A stretch of 64,000 nucleotides of DNA from Trochalopteron elliotii. Its lineage: Eukaryota; Chordata; Aves; Passeriformes; Leiothrichidae. Numbering within the stretch: position 1 is the stretch's first letter; each line of letters starts with the position of its first letter. The stretch lies in NCBI GenBank assembly GCA_024734555.1, contig JANPWX010000201.1:558001-622000 (forward strand), read 5' to 3'. Below, in pieces: positions 48,401 through 61,260 of the stretch. The translations under genes were made by a program, and so were the position numbers. The notes beneath the pieces were generated by a model. That model was not told the origin of the DNA. It saw nothing but the letters and a program-made list of their open reading frames with translations, and ran no database searches.

Positions 48401-49949
48401 CCAAAACCTTATTCTTGGCCTCTGTTTGACAGAGAGGCTTTTATGCAGTGAAATACCTTGCTCAAGTCAGTGAGAAAGTGCTGCCTCTTGGTCAGGTAGC
48501 CCTTGTGACATGAGGTGTCCTGCCACCTGCAAAGCACATTTTGACCATAACCTTAATCCTGTTGTATGGGAAATCTCTAGGATAAGCAAAGCCACTGATA
48601 GCTTGAAGGTTAGGATAAGGCCACCTTCTGAAAAGACACTGGAGAATGAGGAATATCCAGAATGGCTCATTCCTTTGTGTCCTGCATTCCTGTCCTAGGT
48701 GTCAATAGCTCCATATCCAGTTAAATTGTTGCACTGTTGTACAGACAGGAACGTGTCTAACAAAGGCACACAGGTAGGTGTAAGGCACTATCTGATAAAT
48801 GGGATTCTAGTCTACAGGGGCTTATAGAAACTACATGTTGACTTCTGCTGTCTGACAGGAATGAGGACCATGCTGGGCATCAACCACAGGAGGGGTGAAG
48901 TCTGCAAACATTTCACAATTCTTTTTCCTTTCCAGTGGTGTAACTCCCTCCTCATGTGAATTCAGCTTTAACTGTTTGATTCTCACTCATGTGTTGAAAT
49001 TCTTGCAGGAATAGAGATTTTATCATCCATGTCTCACTGGCAAGAGCATTCAAGTGTTGTTACATTTTCTTTCTGTGAAGATATTGAATAGGAGACCATA
49101 AACCAAGCAGCTGTGCCATAAACATTGTTTCCCTTCATTACTCCTAGGAAGGCATTTTTCAGATTAGGAATCAATTAAAGAAATTAACCAATTCCTTGGA
49201 ATTGAGCTCAGGGAGACATGTAGTGCTTCTGCCCAGCAGCACAGACAGGTGAAAGAGAAGCCTTAATGTACTGTGGTCTGACAAATGCTCTGGGTCTGGC
49301 TTCCTGCCTGCAGAAACAAACCATTAACTAGCAAGAAGGAGCAACTTTTGGAACTCTGGCTGGATCTTGTGTATCCCTGTAAACCTAGGGACTTAAAAAA
49401 TCTTAGGCAAAAGGCATTTTCTTATTTTCAGAGTAGCTCTCTTTTATGGGAGATCTTGCCAATATAAGTGTGGAAATCTCTGAGCATGAGATTGGAATAT
49501 TTCACCAGCATGGCTGACAGTATCCCTGAATGCATCTTGTGGATTTATTTACCCTCTGGTCTATAAATGAGCATCGAATGGGAGTGGTACTCTTGTAGCA
49601 GACTCAACCAGCTTGAGTAGCTGTCATTAAAGCCTGTCAAGGAGCCTATTTGAGCTCTGGTAAAAAATGCAGAGGCAATCAAAGTCTTTGAGAAAATATT
49701 AGAAAGGCAGATGATTAAAACTCTGGGCAAGGTAGTAAAACTAGGGTAGGGGCTACAAGAATGAGGAAAAACTTTACCTGCATATTTGGAAGTGGCACAT
49801 TGACACAGTAAGCCCAAACCAGTTACACATGGATTGTCACCAATGTTTCTGGTTCCCTTCACAGCACAGTTACTTCAGGAGTTGATGGGGCTTCTTTTTC
49901 CTGCCATCTGCACAATTTAGATATATATGGTAAATGCACAGCTAAAGCA
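45441..49949. other. Gene-free stretch
   Basis: No supported gene, RNA gene or interspersed repeat was recognised. The long hairpin at 46715-46760 is listed separately. A smaller imperfect hairpin at 47025-47046 (GGTCCATCC / GGATGGAACC, with one bulged base) is also present. Confidence 0.5.
46715..46760. repeat. Long hairpin: 15-bp perfect stem plus 5-bp inner stem
   Basis: ATTATTTATACCACA (46715-46729) and TGTGGTATAAATAAT (46746-46760) are exact reverse complements. Inside them CACTA (46730-46734) pairs with TAGTG (46738-46742), leaving an AGC loop and a 3-nt bulge (46743-46745). Total pairing is 20 bp over 46 nt. It could be the remnant of a small inverted-repeat element or a hairpin-forming site. 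The stem is slightly short for a typical pre-microRNA, and no target-site duplication is obvious. Confidence 0.7.
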
Positions 49950-50058
49950 AGCAATCTCAGGCAATGTGCTCTGGGATGATCCTGCTTGACCATGGAGGTT
50001 GGACCAGACCACTGTGGTCCCTTCCAACCTGATCCATTCTGTGGTTCTGTCATTCTCT
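49950..50058 (+). mobile_element. CR1 LINE 3'-terminal fragment with ATTCTGTG-type tail
   Basis: A short forward-oriented CR1 end. It shows GCTCTGGGATGATCCTGCTT, then GGAGGTTGGACCAGACC, then TGGTCCCTTCCAACCTGATC, and ends in ATTCTGTGGTTCTGTCATTCTCTGA, a decayed run of the 8-bp CR1 tail repeat. Only about 110 bp of 3' UTR is present and no coding part, which is the usual severe 5' truncation. Its 3' UTR differs from that of the copy at 2190-2432, so a different CR1 subfamily is likely. A tRNA-derived SINE with a CR1-like tail is a less likely alternative, as no tRNA-like head was seen upstream. Confidence 0.93.
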
Positions 50059-51036
50059 GAAATCAAAACCAGAGACAGAGATTACCATGTGGGCACTTTT
50101 GGTACACTGACGGCACAAGGCAATTAGAAAAAATAGGATTTTGTTGGACAATTAAAAATGGGACCCTAGAAAATGCATTTGATCTCCAGTTTCAGTAATG
50201 GCACTTCATGTGTTTGATTTCAGAACTATTGATCTAAAACTGATCTCTATTTTCCAATGGCAGATAATGCTATTAGAGAGCCATGAAGAAAGTCATGCCT
50301 GCTGTTGGCCAACATGCTACCCTGGAAAGAGGACCTGCCTCCATCTATGCTAAGATAGGAAGTTTCTTATTGATATCTTCTGCCAATTTGGCTACAAAGA
50401 TAATCTGTCTTTCAATAAAATGGCAGCCTAACATCCAGATCAATAACTGGGTCCCTCTCTGGCAGATAGAACAGAGTCAACCTTTTGCAAAGATTTTTTC
50501 ACAGATATACAAATGCCAGTCAAAAAAATCACATCTGCAGGACTTTTACTGAATACTGATCAAAGAAGATCTAGTGTTTATTAACCAGGGAAATGGGCTT
50601 GCAGAGAAAGAGAAATATAAATGTGTTCAAGGCAATTGAAGGCTCAGAAGTGAACCAGTCAGCAGTGTGTGAATATCTCTCCTTTACTGGGAGCACTGGT
50701 GCACAGACCATTCCTGCTGCATTTCCCTGGTCCCTGCTGCCAGGGTGAGGGTGTGATGGCACATGGATCCTTTCTGCATGAACACACAACACCCCTTGAA
50801 CAGCACTCAGCACCTCCTGTGGGCATGGAGATCGTGGAACACTGTGTTCTCCCTTTGTGCCTTCTGTGCAGAAGAGAAGAGATGCTGGGAATTATTTTTG
50901 AATGGAAAATCTGGGGAAATCCTTCTGTTAACAGCAGCATGTCCGTGACAATGACCACAGAAGGACACAACAACGAATGTATTTTCACTAAGGATAAGCA
51001 CAAGATTTAATGGAATAGCTGAGATGAAAACTCTGC

Positions 51037-51064
51037 AATTTCTAACTTTGTATTTCTAACTTTG
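51037..51064. repeat. 14-bp tandem duplication
   Basis: Two adjacent copies of a unit containing ATTTCTAACTTTG lie end to end. This is a simple local duplication. Confidence 0.7.
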
Positions 51065-51193
51065 CCTTCTTTTTGCCTTATACAGGCCACAAGATTTATT
51101 AAAATTTTATGTAATTACAGCTTTGACCCATAAAATCTGCATGGATGATTTTAAAGTCAAGGATGATAAGGCCTTGAGATACAAACTTTAAAG

Positions 51194-51214
51194 GAGGCTG
51201 TGAGTTACAGCCTC
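51194..51214. repeat. 8-bp-stem hairpin GAGGCTGT / ACAGCCTC
   Basis: Perfect 8-bp arms surround a 5-nt loop (51202-51206). It is short and has no other supporting context. Confidence 0.4.
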
Positions 51215-51607
51215 AGTTATAAATCTTCACGGGATTGATACTTGATGGAAGACTGCAGTCTGCCACAGCACAGGGTGAGATTTGTCACTCTTACTCAAAT
51301 TTAGTGAGTACATTGCATTCCGAGTCTGCCCACTGAAATCAGAGAGAGATGATGAAACATGGTCCTTTCCAAAGAGCATCCCAGAAAGGTGCATAAATAA
51401 GTACTAGAACCCACTGGAAAATAGATGGGTGTAGGTAACGCTTAAAGGTTTATTTTGTGTCCTGCCAAAAAAAATGGATACTTAAAGATAATACGAGGGA
51501 AGATTTTCCCATGCTATTATGCATTTAATTTCATTTTTATGGCACAATTTTTCATACTGTACATGGTAACTGAATGCAGCACCTGGATTAAAAACATTTA
51601 TGTCTTG

Positions 51608-51691
51608 TTTCCTATGGAGGGAAATCAATCCTCTCCGTTCCTTGATGTATTTCCTATGGAAGAAAATCAATTTAGTGTATTTTCTTTTATG
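51608..51691. repeat. 42-bp imperfect tandem duplication
   Basis: Two diverged copies begin with TTTCCTATGGA at 51608 and 51650. Because 42 is a multiple of three, the forward frame here reads a repeated FPMEGNQ/FPMEENQ-like segment. The frame is short (79 codons) and otherwise unremarkable, so I regard it as a duplicated non-coding segment. Confidence 0.65.
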
Positions 51692-54600
51692 TGAGTTGGT
51701 TAGTGACTGTAGGAGGGGGGAAATGATAAGCTTTACGTAAGCATAATGAAAGAAAGTTATTTTGGCTGGCAATTAAAATAATTAAATTTAGAATGAACAC
51801 AATTATGCTTTCAAGAAGGATCCAGGAATGCAGTTTCTATGAGGTTTGAAATGGACTTTGTAGTGAGCCAGGACAGTCATGTGTCAGCCACCAGAATTAA
51901 TTCAAGGAGACTGCAAGGAAATGAGTTTTAGTGAAAGCTAGATTTGATAGGTGCCCAAATGCCAGTTCAGCCTCCTGAGAATGTTCCTCTGGTTCTCACT
52001 AAGGGATGAGAATAAAACCAGCCTCGCTGAAAAACATCCAGACCTTTATATATAAAAAAAGATGCTCTTGTCCCTGCTGCGTGATTGCCTTATTTTCTTT
52101 TTCCCCAAAGAATTGATGATTGAAAACAGGGAGACAACTCATTGTAGTTCGTTTCAAGGCAAGGAGAGGAGATCATGCAACAGTGAAAAAATGTATTACA
52201 AAATAAAAATGGCCTGATCAAAGTTATCTTGATCTCTGATGGAAACAGAAACTCTGCACTGCGCTGAAGGAAATGAGATATGGAAATGCAAACAGCCCAA
52301 TTTCAGCCTCAGCCTCTCTCTGTCACCCTGTGCTGGCCAGTGTCCAGCTCTGGGTGTGCACATGAGACCCGAGGGGCAGCTCAGGGCCTCCCTGGGGGGA
52401 CATGTGGCAGGGGAAATGTAATACTGTTAATGGATAGGAAACTGCAAAGAGAAATCCATGCCCCTGGTGATTTAACAAACCCATGACAGAGGTCAAAGAC
52501 AGACTGGATTTCCATGAAAAAACATTTCTTTCATTAGAAACTGTTCTGAAACACAAACTTTCAGTTGAGAAACTGCGTTTCTTCAGGAGAAGCTTCCCTG
52601 GACAAATTTTAGTGTTCTGAAACAACCAAATAACAAAAATGGGCTTTACTAGTATATTCCTCTAAGGCAAAAGCAGACAGACACACTCTCTTTGTCAGTG
52701 GTGTTGATGTCAGAGATTTTTCAGGAATTCACAGCCACATCGCTGCTTTTGCCACTGGTAATTATTCAGTCTTAAACAGCAAACTCTTATTTACGTAATG
52801 AGGTAATATTCTTTAAAGTAGCTCTCATAAAATGGCACTAAACTTTGCTAGGATTTAATATCTTTTAATCTCTTTGTTGCAAATCTGCTGAGTTTAGGAG
52901 TAAACATTTTAAACATTTTTCTCTGCAAATCCACAAATCAAGATGCATTCTATCTGACAGCCCCTCATTTGTAAAGATGTTGTCAGTCAGATCTTGTCTT
53001 CAACAACATCTTTCTTATAAAGCTGTCATTCTGGAGAGTTTTCAGTCAAGAGGAGAAGAGGCAATAGAAATCAGAGCTTGGGATCTGCATGTAATATATG
53101 GATGGGATAAAATGACTGCCAAGAATGCTCTGCACACACGACTGGGGCATGTTAGCACCTCCTGTTAAGATAGGGCAGAGTCACAGCTTTCCCTTTGCTT
53201 TCTCAGAGCTGCTTTCCTTCCTGCTGCCTCCCACAAGGGCTGGGGTGGTGGATCCAGCCTTGGGTGGGCAGGGAGAGGGCAGGAGGGTGCCCAGAGAGGT
53301 CTTACTTCAGGACAGGTCACCTTGCCCCAGTGTGAATCCTGGAGAAAGCCTCTCCCAGGCTCATGCCCTGTAAAAGCTGCTGGCTGCTCCTCAGGGTGAA
53401 GCTTCCATTTCCCCCTCTGCTGTGCTGCCCCAGGAGCTGGGAGCTGTGCTGGCTCTGAGTGCCTGCTGTGCTGCTTGTTCTGGGTTGTGTTGATGATATA
53501 GCTGGAATCTGAAACACCAACATGACCGAGGTCAGGGAGGCTCAACAGGCTCAGAGTTCACAGGAGAAAATAGCAGTTACAGTCCCTTTTTATGCCTTCA
53601 AACAGTATTTAACCAGGAAACCTCTGCCTTCTGTGTCCATTCATTCTCTCAGCTGGAAAAAAAATGGCTGATGTTTCTGTTTAAACAAGAAGCTCTGGAT
53701 CAGCTCCGGAGTTGAGGTCAGGCAGCTCATGAGGAGCATTTAACAGGCGTGATGGCCTTGGCTGTTTTTAGGTGCTGCTTTGGGCAGCCTCTGTGGTGTC
53801 CCACCACTGTGAGACCCAGGTACGGCCCTGGGAAGGAGGAGTCCTCTTCCCACTGTCAGTGGCTGGAGTTAAACCAGGTGACTTGCAGTGATCTCTTTCC
53901 TCCCTGCCAAGTGAGAGTCTGGACAGCAGGTAAAGCCCATCTGTGATTCGATTTATGAGAGAAAAGGCATTAGAAGAGACAGTACAAAAATGAGGATATT
54001 GCATGATTTCCTTTATACTATTTCCCCTTGATGTTTGCACCTTCTGCAGAGAACAGCAGGCAGGGTGCAAAGTCCTCTGGAGTTTTATGGAGAGGAAGGG
54101 GGAAATGAGGAAAATACTGCAATATCCATGAAGTTAGTGGGAAAATTTTACTGGTTTCATTCTATCTCAGACCACAAGATTTTTTTCAGTACTCAAGACA
54201 CTTTATTTAAGTAATTACACTTGAGCAGATTTGGCTCTCAGCATTTCCACTGTGAAATCTTAATTTATCTGGAACTAATGTTTTACATGGTGTATAGAAA
54301 ATAATTTCAACTTTTCTCTAACTAAAGGAAAAAAGGAACTGGCACTAAATAAACGTCTTGGGCCATATGCAAACTTTGGTTTATGTCAAGGTTATTGTTT
54401 CTCTGGAGTGATAATAAAAATTAAATAACCTGAAGAATTTGTATTTTGGGGAAAAACTCACTCACACCTAACTTATTATTATTAATGACATAGTTCAGAT
54501 CATTGATTTTACATCCCGTATGGTTTAGCTAATGATTACAGAAAGGCCTTCAAAGACTGTGTATTAATGACATCAATTATCACAAATGATAGTCTTTATG

Positions 54601-55338
54601 AATTGTCATGAATATCAAGTGACACTTAGGATATGAACAACAATAGCATGTGATGCAGGAAGTTATGTGAAGCAATTAAGGTCAGGAAAACTTTACTCAG
54701 TACCTCTTTTAAAAAAAGGTTATTCAATTATAATAATGGAATAATGGTCAATTCTCAGCAGACAAAAAAAATTCCTTCATCTGGTTTCCTTCTGGGTATT
54801 TAGTAATGGAGCTCCCACCTGCTGTGTAACATTTTATCACGTCATTTCCAGTGAAAACAATTTGCACTGGCAGCACTAATTGAGTGGAAGCTTTCACACA
54901 TTATTTTTGAAGGAATAAATATCCTGAGTTTTGCATGCAACCACATTCTTTGCTCTCCAATTCCTCACTTCTAATAGGAATTTTTAAAAGCCTAATTTTA
55001 CTAATTTTTTAAAGGAAAAAGACAAAGGGAATAAGGAATGAGGGAGTGTGTGATGCTTCACTGTGTGCCTGTTGTACAGTGTGATGGGTTTTGGTTATGT
55101 TTGGCCCTGACTCCCTGGCTTTGCCAACCTTACACAGCTTGTGCATGCAGGAACCTGCACCTCACAGCAGGGGCAGAGTGACAATTAGTGCCTGTCATTA
55201 ATTATCCCACAATAAGCATTTGTGGAGAGCCCACAGCCAGTCAAATCTCGCAGCTCCATGCCCTCTGCCCAGGAGGCTGCCTTGTGGCAGTGGGGACAGC
55301 ACAAGGTTCAGGGCTGAGTGACTCCCTGCCCTCCCTGT

Positions 55339-55500
55339 TGGGCAGTGCTGAGGTTTGGGCTGGGGAAGGCACTTTTGGGGCACACTGAGATGGGCAGTGC
55401 TGAGGTTTGGGCTGGGGAAGGCACTTTTGGGGGACACTGAGCTGGGCAGTGCTGAGGTTTGGGCTGGGGGAGGCACTTTTGGGGCACACTGAGCTGGGCA
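55339..55500. repeat. 52-bp minisatellite, about 3.1 copies
   Basis: Units start at 55339, 55391 and 55443, and a partial fourth starts at 55495. Each begins TGGGCAGTGCTGAGGTTTGG and contains GGCACTTTTGGGG and CACTGAG. The copies differ at only a few bases, so the array is young or has been homogenised. As 52 is not a multiple of three, the minus strand reads the three copies in three different frames and none contains a stop. This creates a spurious 148-codon frame (55198-55644) with Pro/Ser/Gln-rich repeats. Confidence 0.95.
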
Positions 55501-58500
55501 AAAGGCTGGGGGAGCCATCACCAGTGGGAAGATGCTGCTGCTTTGGGCTGCCCTCAGTGCTGGGCTGTGCATGGGAGTGACCAAGATCCCTGAATTATCT
55601 TCACTGTGAGCTTTGAACAGCTCACAGATATTGCTGTATTTCACTGGAAAGAAGAAGAAAGAAGTTAAAACCGAGTCTTTTTTTAGCTGAGAAGATGAAC
55701 TGTAAGAGTTTTGCTTTTAGGAGGCTTATAAATGCTTATGAGCCCCATGGATCTGTTTAATGCTCTGTTCCACTGCAGTTTCCCTTTGAAGTGAGAGACT
55801 TCTGATAAAAGTGATGTACTTAATGCTTAGAGCAGAATTTATATTGTGGTGAGATGTGAAAAGCCTTGGCCAAGGATATGGAGCTCGTTGCACGGGTTCC
55901 TGTGGTCAGGCAGATAAAGGCTCTGTCCTGAGGAACACCTAGGCTGCACCAAATGTCATAAACCTTCAGTTTAACTGAAGAAAACAAATTATGGTTAAGG
56001 GCTAGTTCTTCAAAAGAGCTCCTGAAAAATGGAATTCATCTATTCTGATGCCTTTTCTCCACGGCCTAATAAGAATCCCAGCAAATACATCAAATGGGAG
56101 GTAAAGGGAACTGGTGTGATGAGAACAGGGTTTGCTTCAGCTGGGAGAGAAGGAATGAAACCAAATGGGTGTGGGGAGCACAGGATTCATGCTCCCTCAC
56201 AAATGTGATGTTAGATCATATGCAGAGGTGAATATCTGTACTGCCTTTCTTGGAATCATACTATTACCAACATTTTCCTACAGTTTCTGCCTTGGACTGA
56301 TTCATTGCCTCCACATTTGTCTGGAGGGATGTGACCCTGGAGAACGCTTTGCCTGAGCTAAGTGTCTGTGGAATTGCAGGGGGCAAGTTCCTGGGGGTGG
56401 CTCTGCCATGAGGATGTTTTTTCACTTCAGCAGACTTTCAAAAAAATGATTTAAAGTGTTTGCTGACATAGTGCCAGTAACACTCACCACGAAGGCCCTC
56501 ATCCCTGCCACTGTTCAGTCTAGAAAAGCACTGAAGTTAAATCACATTTCTGGCTCTGGGATGGTTTCTCTGTGGTTTCAGGAAAGCTACTTTGCTGCTG
56601 TCTGTCTCCTGTGAGGAATGGAGGGCAGTGATGCTTATCAGCTTCACAAAGACTTTGTGATAATTAATATTTTAAGATGAAAAGCTACTAGATTTTGTAA
56701 CAGAATTTTGGCTTATGTGTCTGCTGATTGGAGACAAGAAGCGCAATAGATGAAATTGCTCAAAGACAAATCAAAATAATTTCAAACTCCACTGAGGTTT
56801 AAATAAACCCACTGTAGCACATTCATTTTTCTTAGGGATATGTAATAACTTAGAAAAAGTATTATAATGGACAAATATAAATTTTAAGTCTCACCAGCTC
56901 AGCTCTGCCTCCTTTCTTGTGCAGTGGTGCTATGAATTTTCTCTTCAGGCTGCCAGCTACTGATGGAACTTCATATCATCTCTTGCCATTAAACTGTGGT
57001 TGAGTTCAGTTTTAAAGCAAAATTCTGAAGAGGGGGGTGTGTAAAGGAAATGGACACTTTGAATTTTGTGTTTGAACTCTAGTTATCCCACTTATCTTTT
57101 CAATGTTTATTTCAAGCACAAACTCTTTTTTTGTGCCCTGTGGTCCTGTATATCATCTTGGATCCAAATTAACGAAAGTACCAAAGTCATCTCCAGCTCC
57201 CTGGCTTTGACATTTTGGCACTTCCTCGTTCCTCATTTGAATTGAGTTTGTGGCTAAAAACTGTAGTGTCATCCACAATGCTGAAAAATCATTTGGTTCA
57301 AACAGACTTCAGTCTCTTCAAGGATCAAAAGTGTAATAGATGAAAACACAGTATGTCAGGGGCTTTGAGTGTTGATTTGAGACATGTCAGACCCAAATTT
57401 CCTCCTTCTTCCTTGGAGTTAAAATGAAATGCTAACGATACACTGGATAGAATACAAAGTAAAATAGTTTTCCAACTACACTGGTAGAAATCCTGTGCCC
57501 TCTGATCCCTTGCCCTGAGTTTCTGCTGATAGTTATTTAACACATTTCAGAATGCTTTCTTCTGTGTTCACGCAGCTGATGTGAACCAGCCTGCAAGAGA
57601 ACCCTGACCATTCAGCCTTGGTACAGCATGAAAGACATGAAGCAATTTAATGTTATTTATTGTTAGCTGACTGATTAGATTTACAAGAAATTGTCAAATC
57701 TTAAACCCCCCAAATAATCATTTCTCACCCAAAAAAAAAAAGAATTTATTATGCCATTAATTTTTTTCCTAGCAGGTTTTCCAAAGTGAAATCACTAACT
57801 GCTATAAATTTTTTATTGCACATTTTAATTTATTTCTCACTCCAGTTAGGGAACATCCCAAAGATGTATCTTGGTGTTATCTACTGTCATTATTTGCCAT
57901 TCATAGAGAAAATATTTGTAGCTACTTATTCTATCCATCCTGAATTTGAAACCTGTGTCACTTATCCTTTTCTGTTTTTATTTTGTTCTGGAAGGTCAGA
58001 GCAATAAAGAGTTTAGTTTTTAGAGAACTGAATGGGAAGGAGCAGATGCCTTCTGCAGACATGCAGCGACACAGGGGAAGGGGATGAAGGTGAAGGCAAA
58101 ACAGCAGCAATTCAAGGCATTTCAGTGCTAAGACTACACAAAAGGAGTATGGATTTACCTTGCTTGAGGCATCCAGGTTAGGAAGGTAATTGCACTGGGA
58201 TGTCTGCAGTCAGCAGAGAGTCAGAGATGCTTTCAGGGGGAATGATCTTTTTCTGTGTATTACATGGGGTCAGCTGCAACTACAATTCTACCCAAATGCT
58301 CCAAAATGCCCCAAGCAAGGCAGAGCCTTGGTGCTTGTTAGCACTGCTTTAAGTGGTTTATGCTCTGCTCTCTGAAGGAGCTGAGGGTGCAGGTGCCTCT
58401 GCCTAAGCACCCACTTTCAGAAGCTCCAGCATATAAATTTTCACAGGGATAAAAATTTTCCTGCATGGGGGAAAACCATTTTGTGAGGAATATCTGGTGT

Positions 58501-61004
58501 GAAAATAAAGTACCAGGCTTGCACATTTACTTTATGTGGATAACTACACGAGGGACCTGGGGAAAGGGATTAAATATCTCAAAATGGCACCAACTGCTTT
58601 TTGACCTCAGCATAGATTTAATACTCAGTTCTGGTGCAGGGGGGCTCCAAGCTGCTGGAAACTTGAATTTCAGTAAGGATGTGAAACTTGAACATCAAAA
58701 AGGCAGGCTGGGATGCTTGTAAGAGGAGTGTAAAAGTTTTTGGCAGAGAAGTACATAAACAGAGACTAAGACTGGGTGTTGATTGTATGAATAATGAATG
58801 TTTCCCAAGTGTTTAGTGCAGGGCTCTCATTTCCTCCAGTATAAGGGACATCTCTGTGGATAAAATATCTCACATTTGGTATTTTCAAACCATCAATCGT
58901 TTACAAAATTCCTGGAAGATTTCCATGCAGTTGCAAGTAGTAACTGGCATAGGAGAATACAAAAAGAATCAATATTAAAACCATCTTCATAGCTCAGAAA
59001 ATCTAGTCTGGGAGTCAGATTAATCTGAGCTTGAGAAATATTTAAACAGTGAAGTGCTAGTTGCCTCTCAGTGGATTTGGCAAATGGACATTTCCACTCT
59101 GTTATCCAGGCTGCCAAACCCTTAAAGTTTTTCCTGCTGTGTCTGACTTTGCCCTCCCTGGGCAGCCACCCCAGGCCATCAGGACTTCAGTGAGTGTGGC
59201 TGTGGGCAGCGTGGTGGCCACACTTGGGGCTGTTGTGCTCAGAGAAGGGGGGACCCAGTTAAGTGATGCTTTCTATTTTTGCCTGAAAGTTTCTGGTTTT
59301 CACTTCAGGCTCACCCCTAGCCCTGCAGCACAGGGATGTGTGGCCAGTCACACGATTGTCTGAGCTGTTAAAGCTCCTGTGTTCTTCTGATGTGTTTTAG
59401 TGGGAACTGCAGCTGGAACTGGGGACTTCTGCAAAGGGATGAGCATTTCCAGCAGCTGGTATTGTTAGACTCAGCACTGCTGAAGACAGTTTATGGGATT
59501 GCCTTTGAAACTTACTGCACAGATGAAACTCAGCCTGTTTTCTCTCTTTCATTCCTGTCAAACACTGACTGACTGCTCTTTCCCTGCAGCTGACTGTCAG
59601 GATGAGATACCAAAATAGGAAGAGCACACTTTCATTATTTACGTGTCAGACAGAAGGGTGTGTAGCAAAAGGAGATGATGGGGAGTATTAAATCCTTCAA
59701 GCAAAATGCTTAGGAAAGCATTAAGTCAGTCTTAAAGGCAACTGAGTGCTACATCTTGGTGCACCAGCTCTGCTGACACCCACTGCACCCACACTGCAGA
59801 CAGGAGGTGCTTGTAAGAAACAAAAACACAAATGTGGGCAGGGTGCTGAGAGGTCACACATCTCTTAACTGTCACCTCCTCCATCCCATAATAGATTATC
59901 TATAAGACAAACCAAACACAGCACTGCTTTGCCTCACTGGTGTGCCCAGTCTGTGCCTATATCACTCCATGGGTGGTGGAGCAGGAAAGGTGGGAATTAT
60001 GGCTTTTATACATAATATCATTTAATACATCTTCATTTTCCTTTATGTGTGTTAGTGTAAGTGAAATTCAAGCAAAGTTATGATTTAGGAACTTTATAAT
60101 AGCCCTTGTGGTGAAAAAATTGTCCAAAGCCTTCTTCTGCACAGGTTCACCTGCAGCTGCTGCACCTCTGCCTGGCGTTTCAATGTCCCTCCGAGGGACA
60201 AACCCAAGTGTCACACAAACTGCACAGCAGGAGATGACTGAAAATGTCTAAAACACCTCAAACTGCTCTGCTTTCAGGTTTGGTTTCTGTCTTGTTAAAC
60301 TTTCATTCTCCTGACCAGCAGAAAGGGGCCATGTGGCTGGGTGGAATGAGGATGGCACTCAGTCCCCACATGTGAGCTCAGAGGTGTGAGTGGGGTTTTC
60401 TGAAGGGCACCTCCTGGAAATGGATCCCAGTCTGGCTGGACTACAGGCTGGAGTGAGAGCAGTTCTGGAGCCCAAACTCAGACCCCCCTTTTGCAACCAT
60501 GCCTGGTGGCAGAACTGAAATGCTGCCAGTGTTCAGCCCTTCCCTATAACCATTTTTGAGGTTGTTTTTCAGCCACCTAAAGATGTGGAGTTTTTTTAAG
60601 GGGACAGACTCAGACCATGCTGCCATGCCTGTGCACTGCAGCATGGCAGGTACAGCTGTGTCCCCTCCTCTGACGTGTTCCTCAGATGGATTTTATAAGC
60701 AGATGAATTATGAATGAGTTTCACTTGTCAAGAAAATCCCAAGGAAAACATGACATTGAGCATCACGCCACTCGTGGCATCCAGAAGTTATTTGAAAATT
60801 AATGGGAGATTATTTGCCACTCAGCTCACACAGACATCTGAATCTGGGTACTGCCAGCTACTGCAATGTTTTACGTGAGAGCATGTGCAGAATGTTTTTA
60901 AAAGAAGAAATATCATTCTGGCTTTGTAAAAAATAATCATTATGCAGTTGCACAATTAGCAGTTTCAGCAGTGAATCTGCAGTTCATCAGTACAAATGTT
61001 TAAT
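55501..61004. other. Gene-free stretch
   Basis: No supported gene, RNA gene or interspersed repeat was recognised. Composition alternates between AT-rich parts (56640-56890, 57600-58000) and GC-richer patches (59120-59350, 60280-60680). Open frames are 100 codons or shorter. Confidence 0.5.
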
Positions 61005-61260
61005 GTGCAAACATGCAAATACTGTGAATTCATTGAAGGCTGATTAAATAACATGATAGGAGCAATACATTCTTTAGTGAGAATAAACACACATTTAATT
61101 TTATCTCATCATGAGAGCTGATTTTAATGTTGTTAATCCTTTTCTAAAGATGAAATGTTGACAACACATATTCCTTGCTATAAGAATAAATTAATATTGA
61201 TTAATGTGAATTACTTAATTTAAACTGTATTGTCATGTCATACCACTTACATTTCTTCTG
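61005..61260. other. AT-rich block with POU octamer, candidate conserved non-coding DNA
   Basis: A perfect octamer ATGCAAAT lies at 61013-61020. It is followed by GATTAAATAACATG, TTTAATTTTA, TTAATGTTGTTAAT, AATTAATATTGATTAATG and TTACTTAATTTAA words. This dense array of homeodomain/POU-type words has no open frame and no repeat identity, and is typical in appearance of enhancers in gene-poor regions. Conservation is untested, and AT richness alone may account for it. Confidence 0.35.

Larger units (their letters stand above)
50059..55338. other. Gene-free stretch
   Basis: No supported gene, RNA gene or further CR1 copy was recognised. Short repeats at 51037, 51194 and 51608 are listed separately. 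A GC-richer patch at 53160-53480 has a 126-codon minus-strand frame without a recognisable domain. The 54400-54700 part is AT-rich with ATTAATGA and CAATTATCA words and could be conserved non-coding DNA. Confidence 0.5.

Noticed and set aside
55198..55644. 148-codon minus-strand open frame with Pro/Ser/Gln repeats
   Set aside because: It is produced by the 52-bp tandem repeat read through three frames. It has no recognisable domain outside the repeat.
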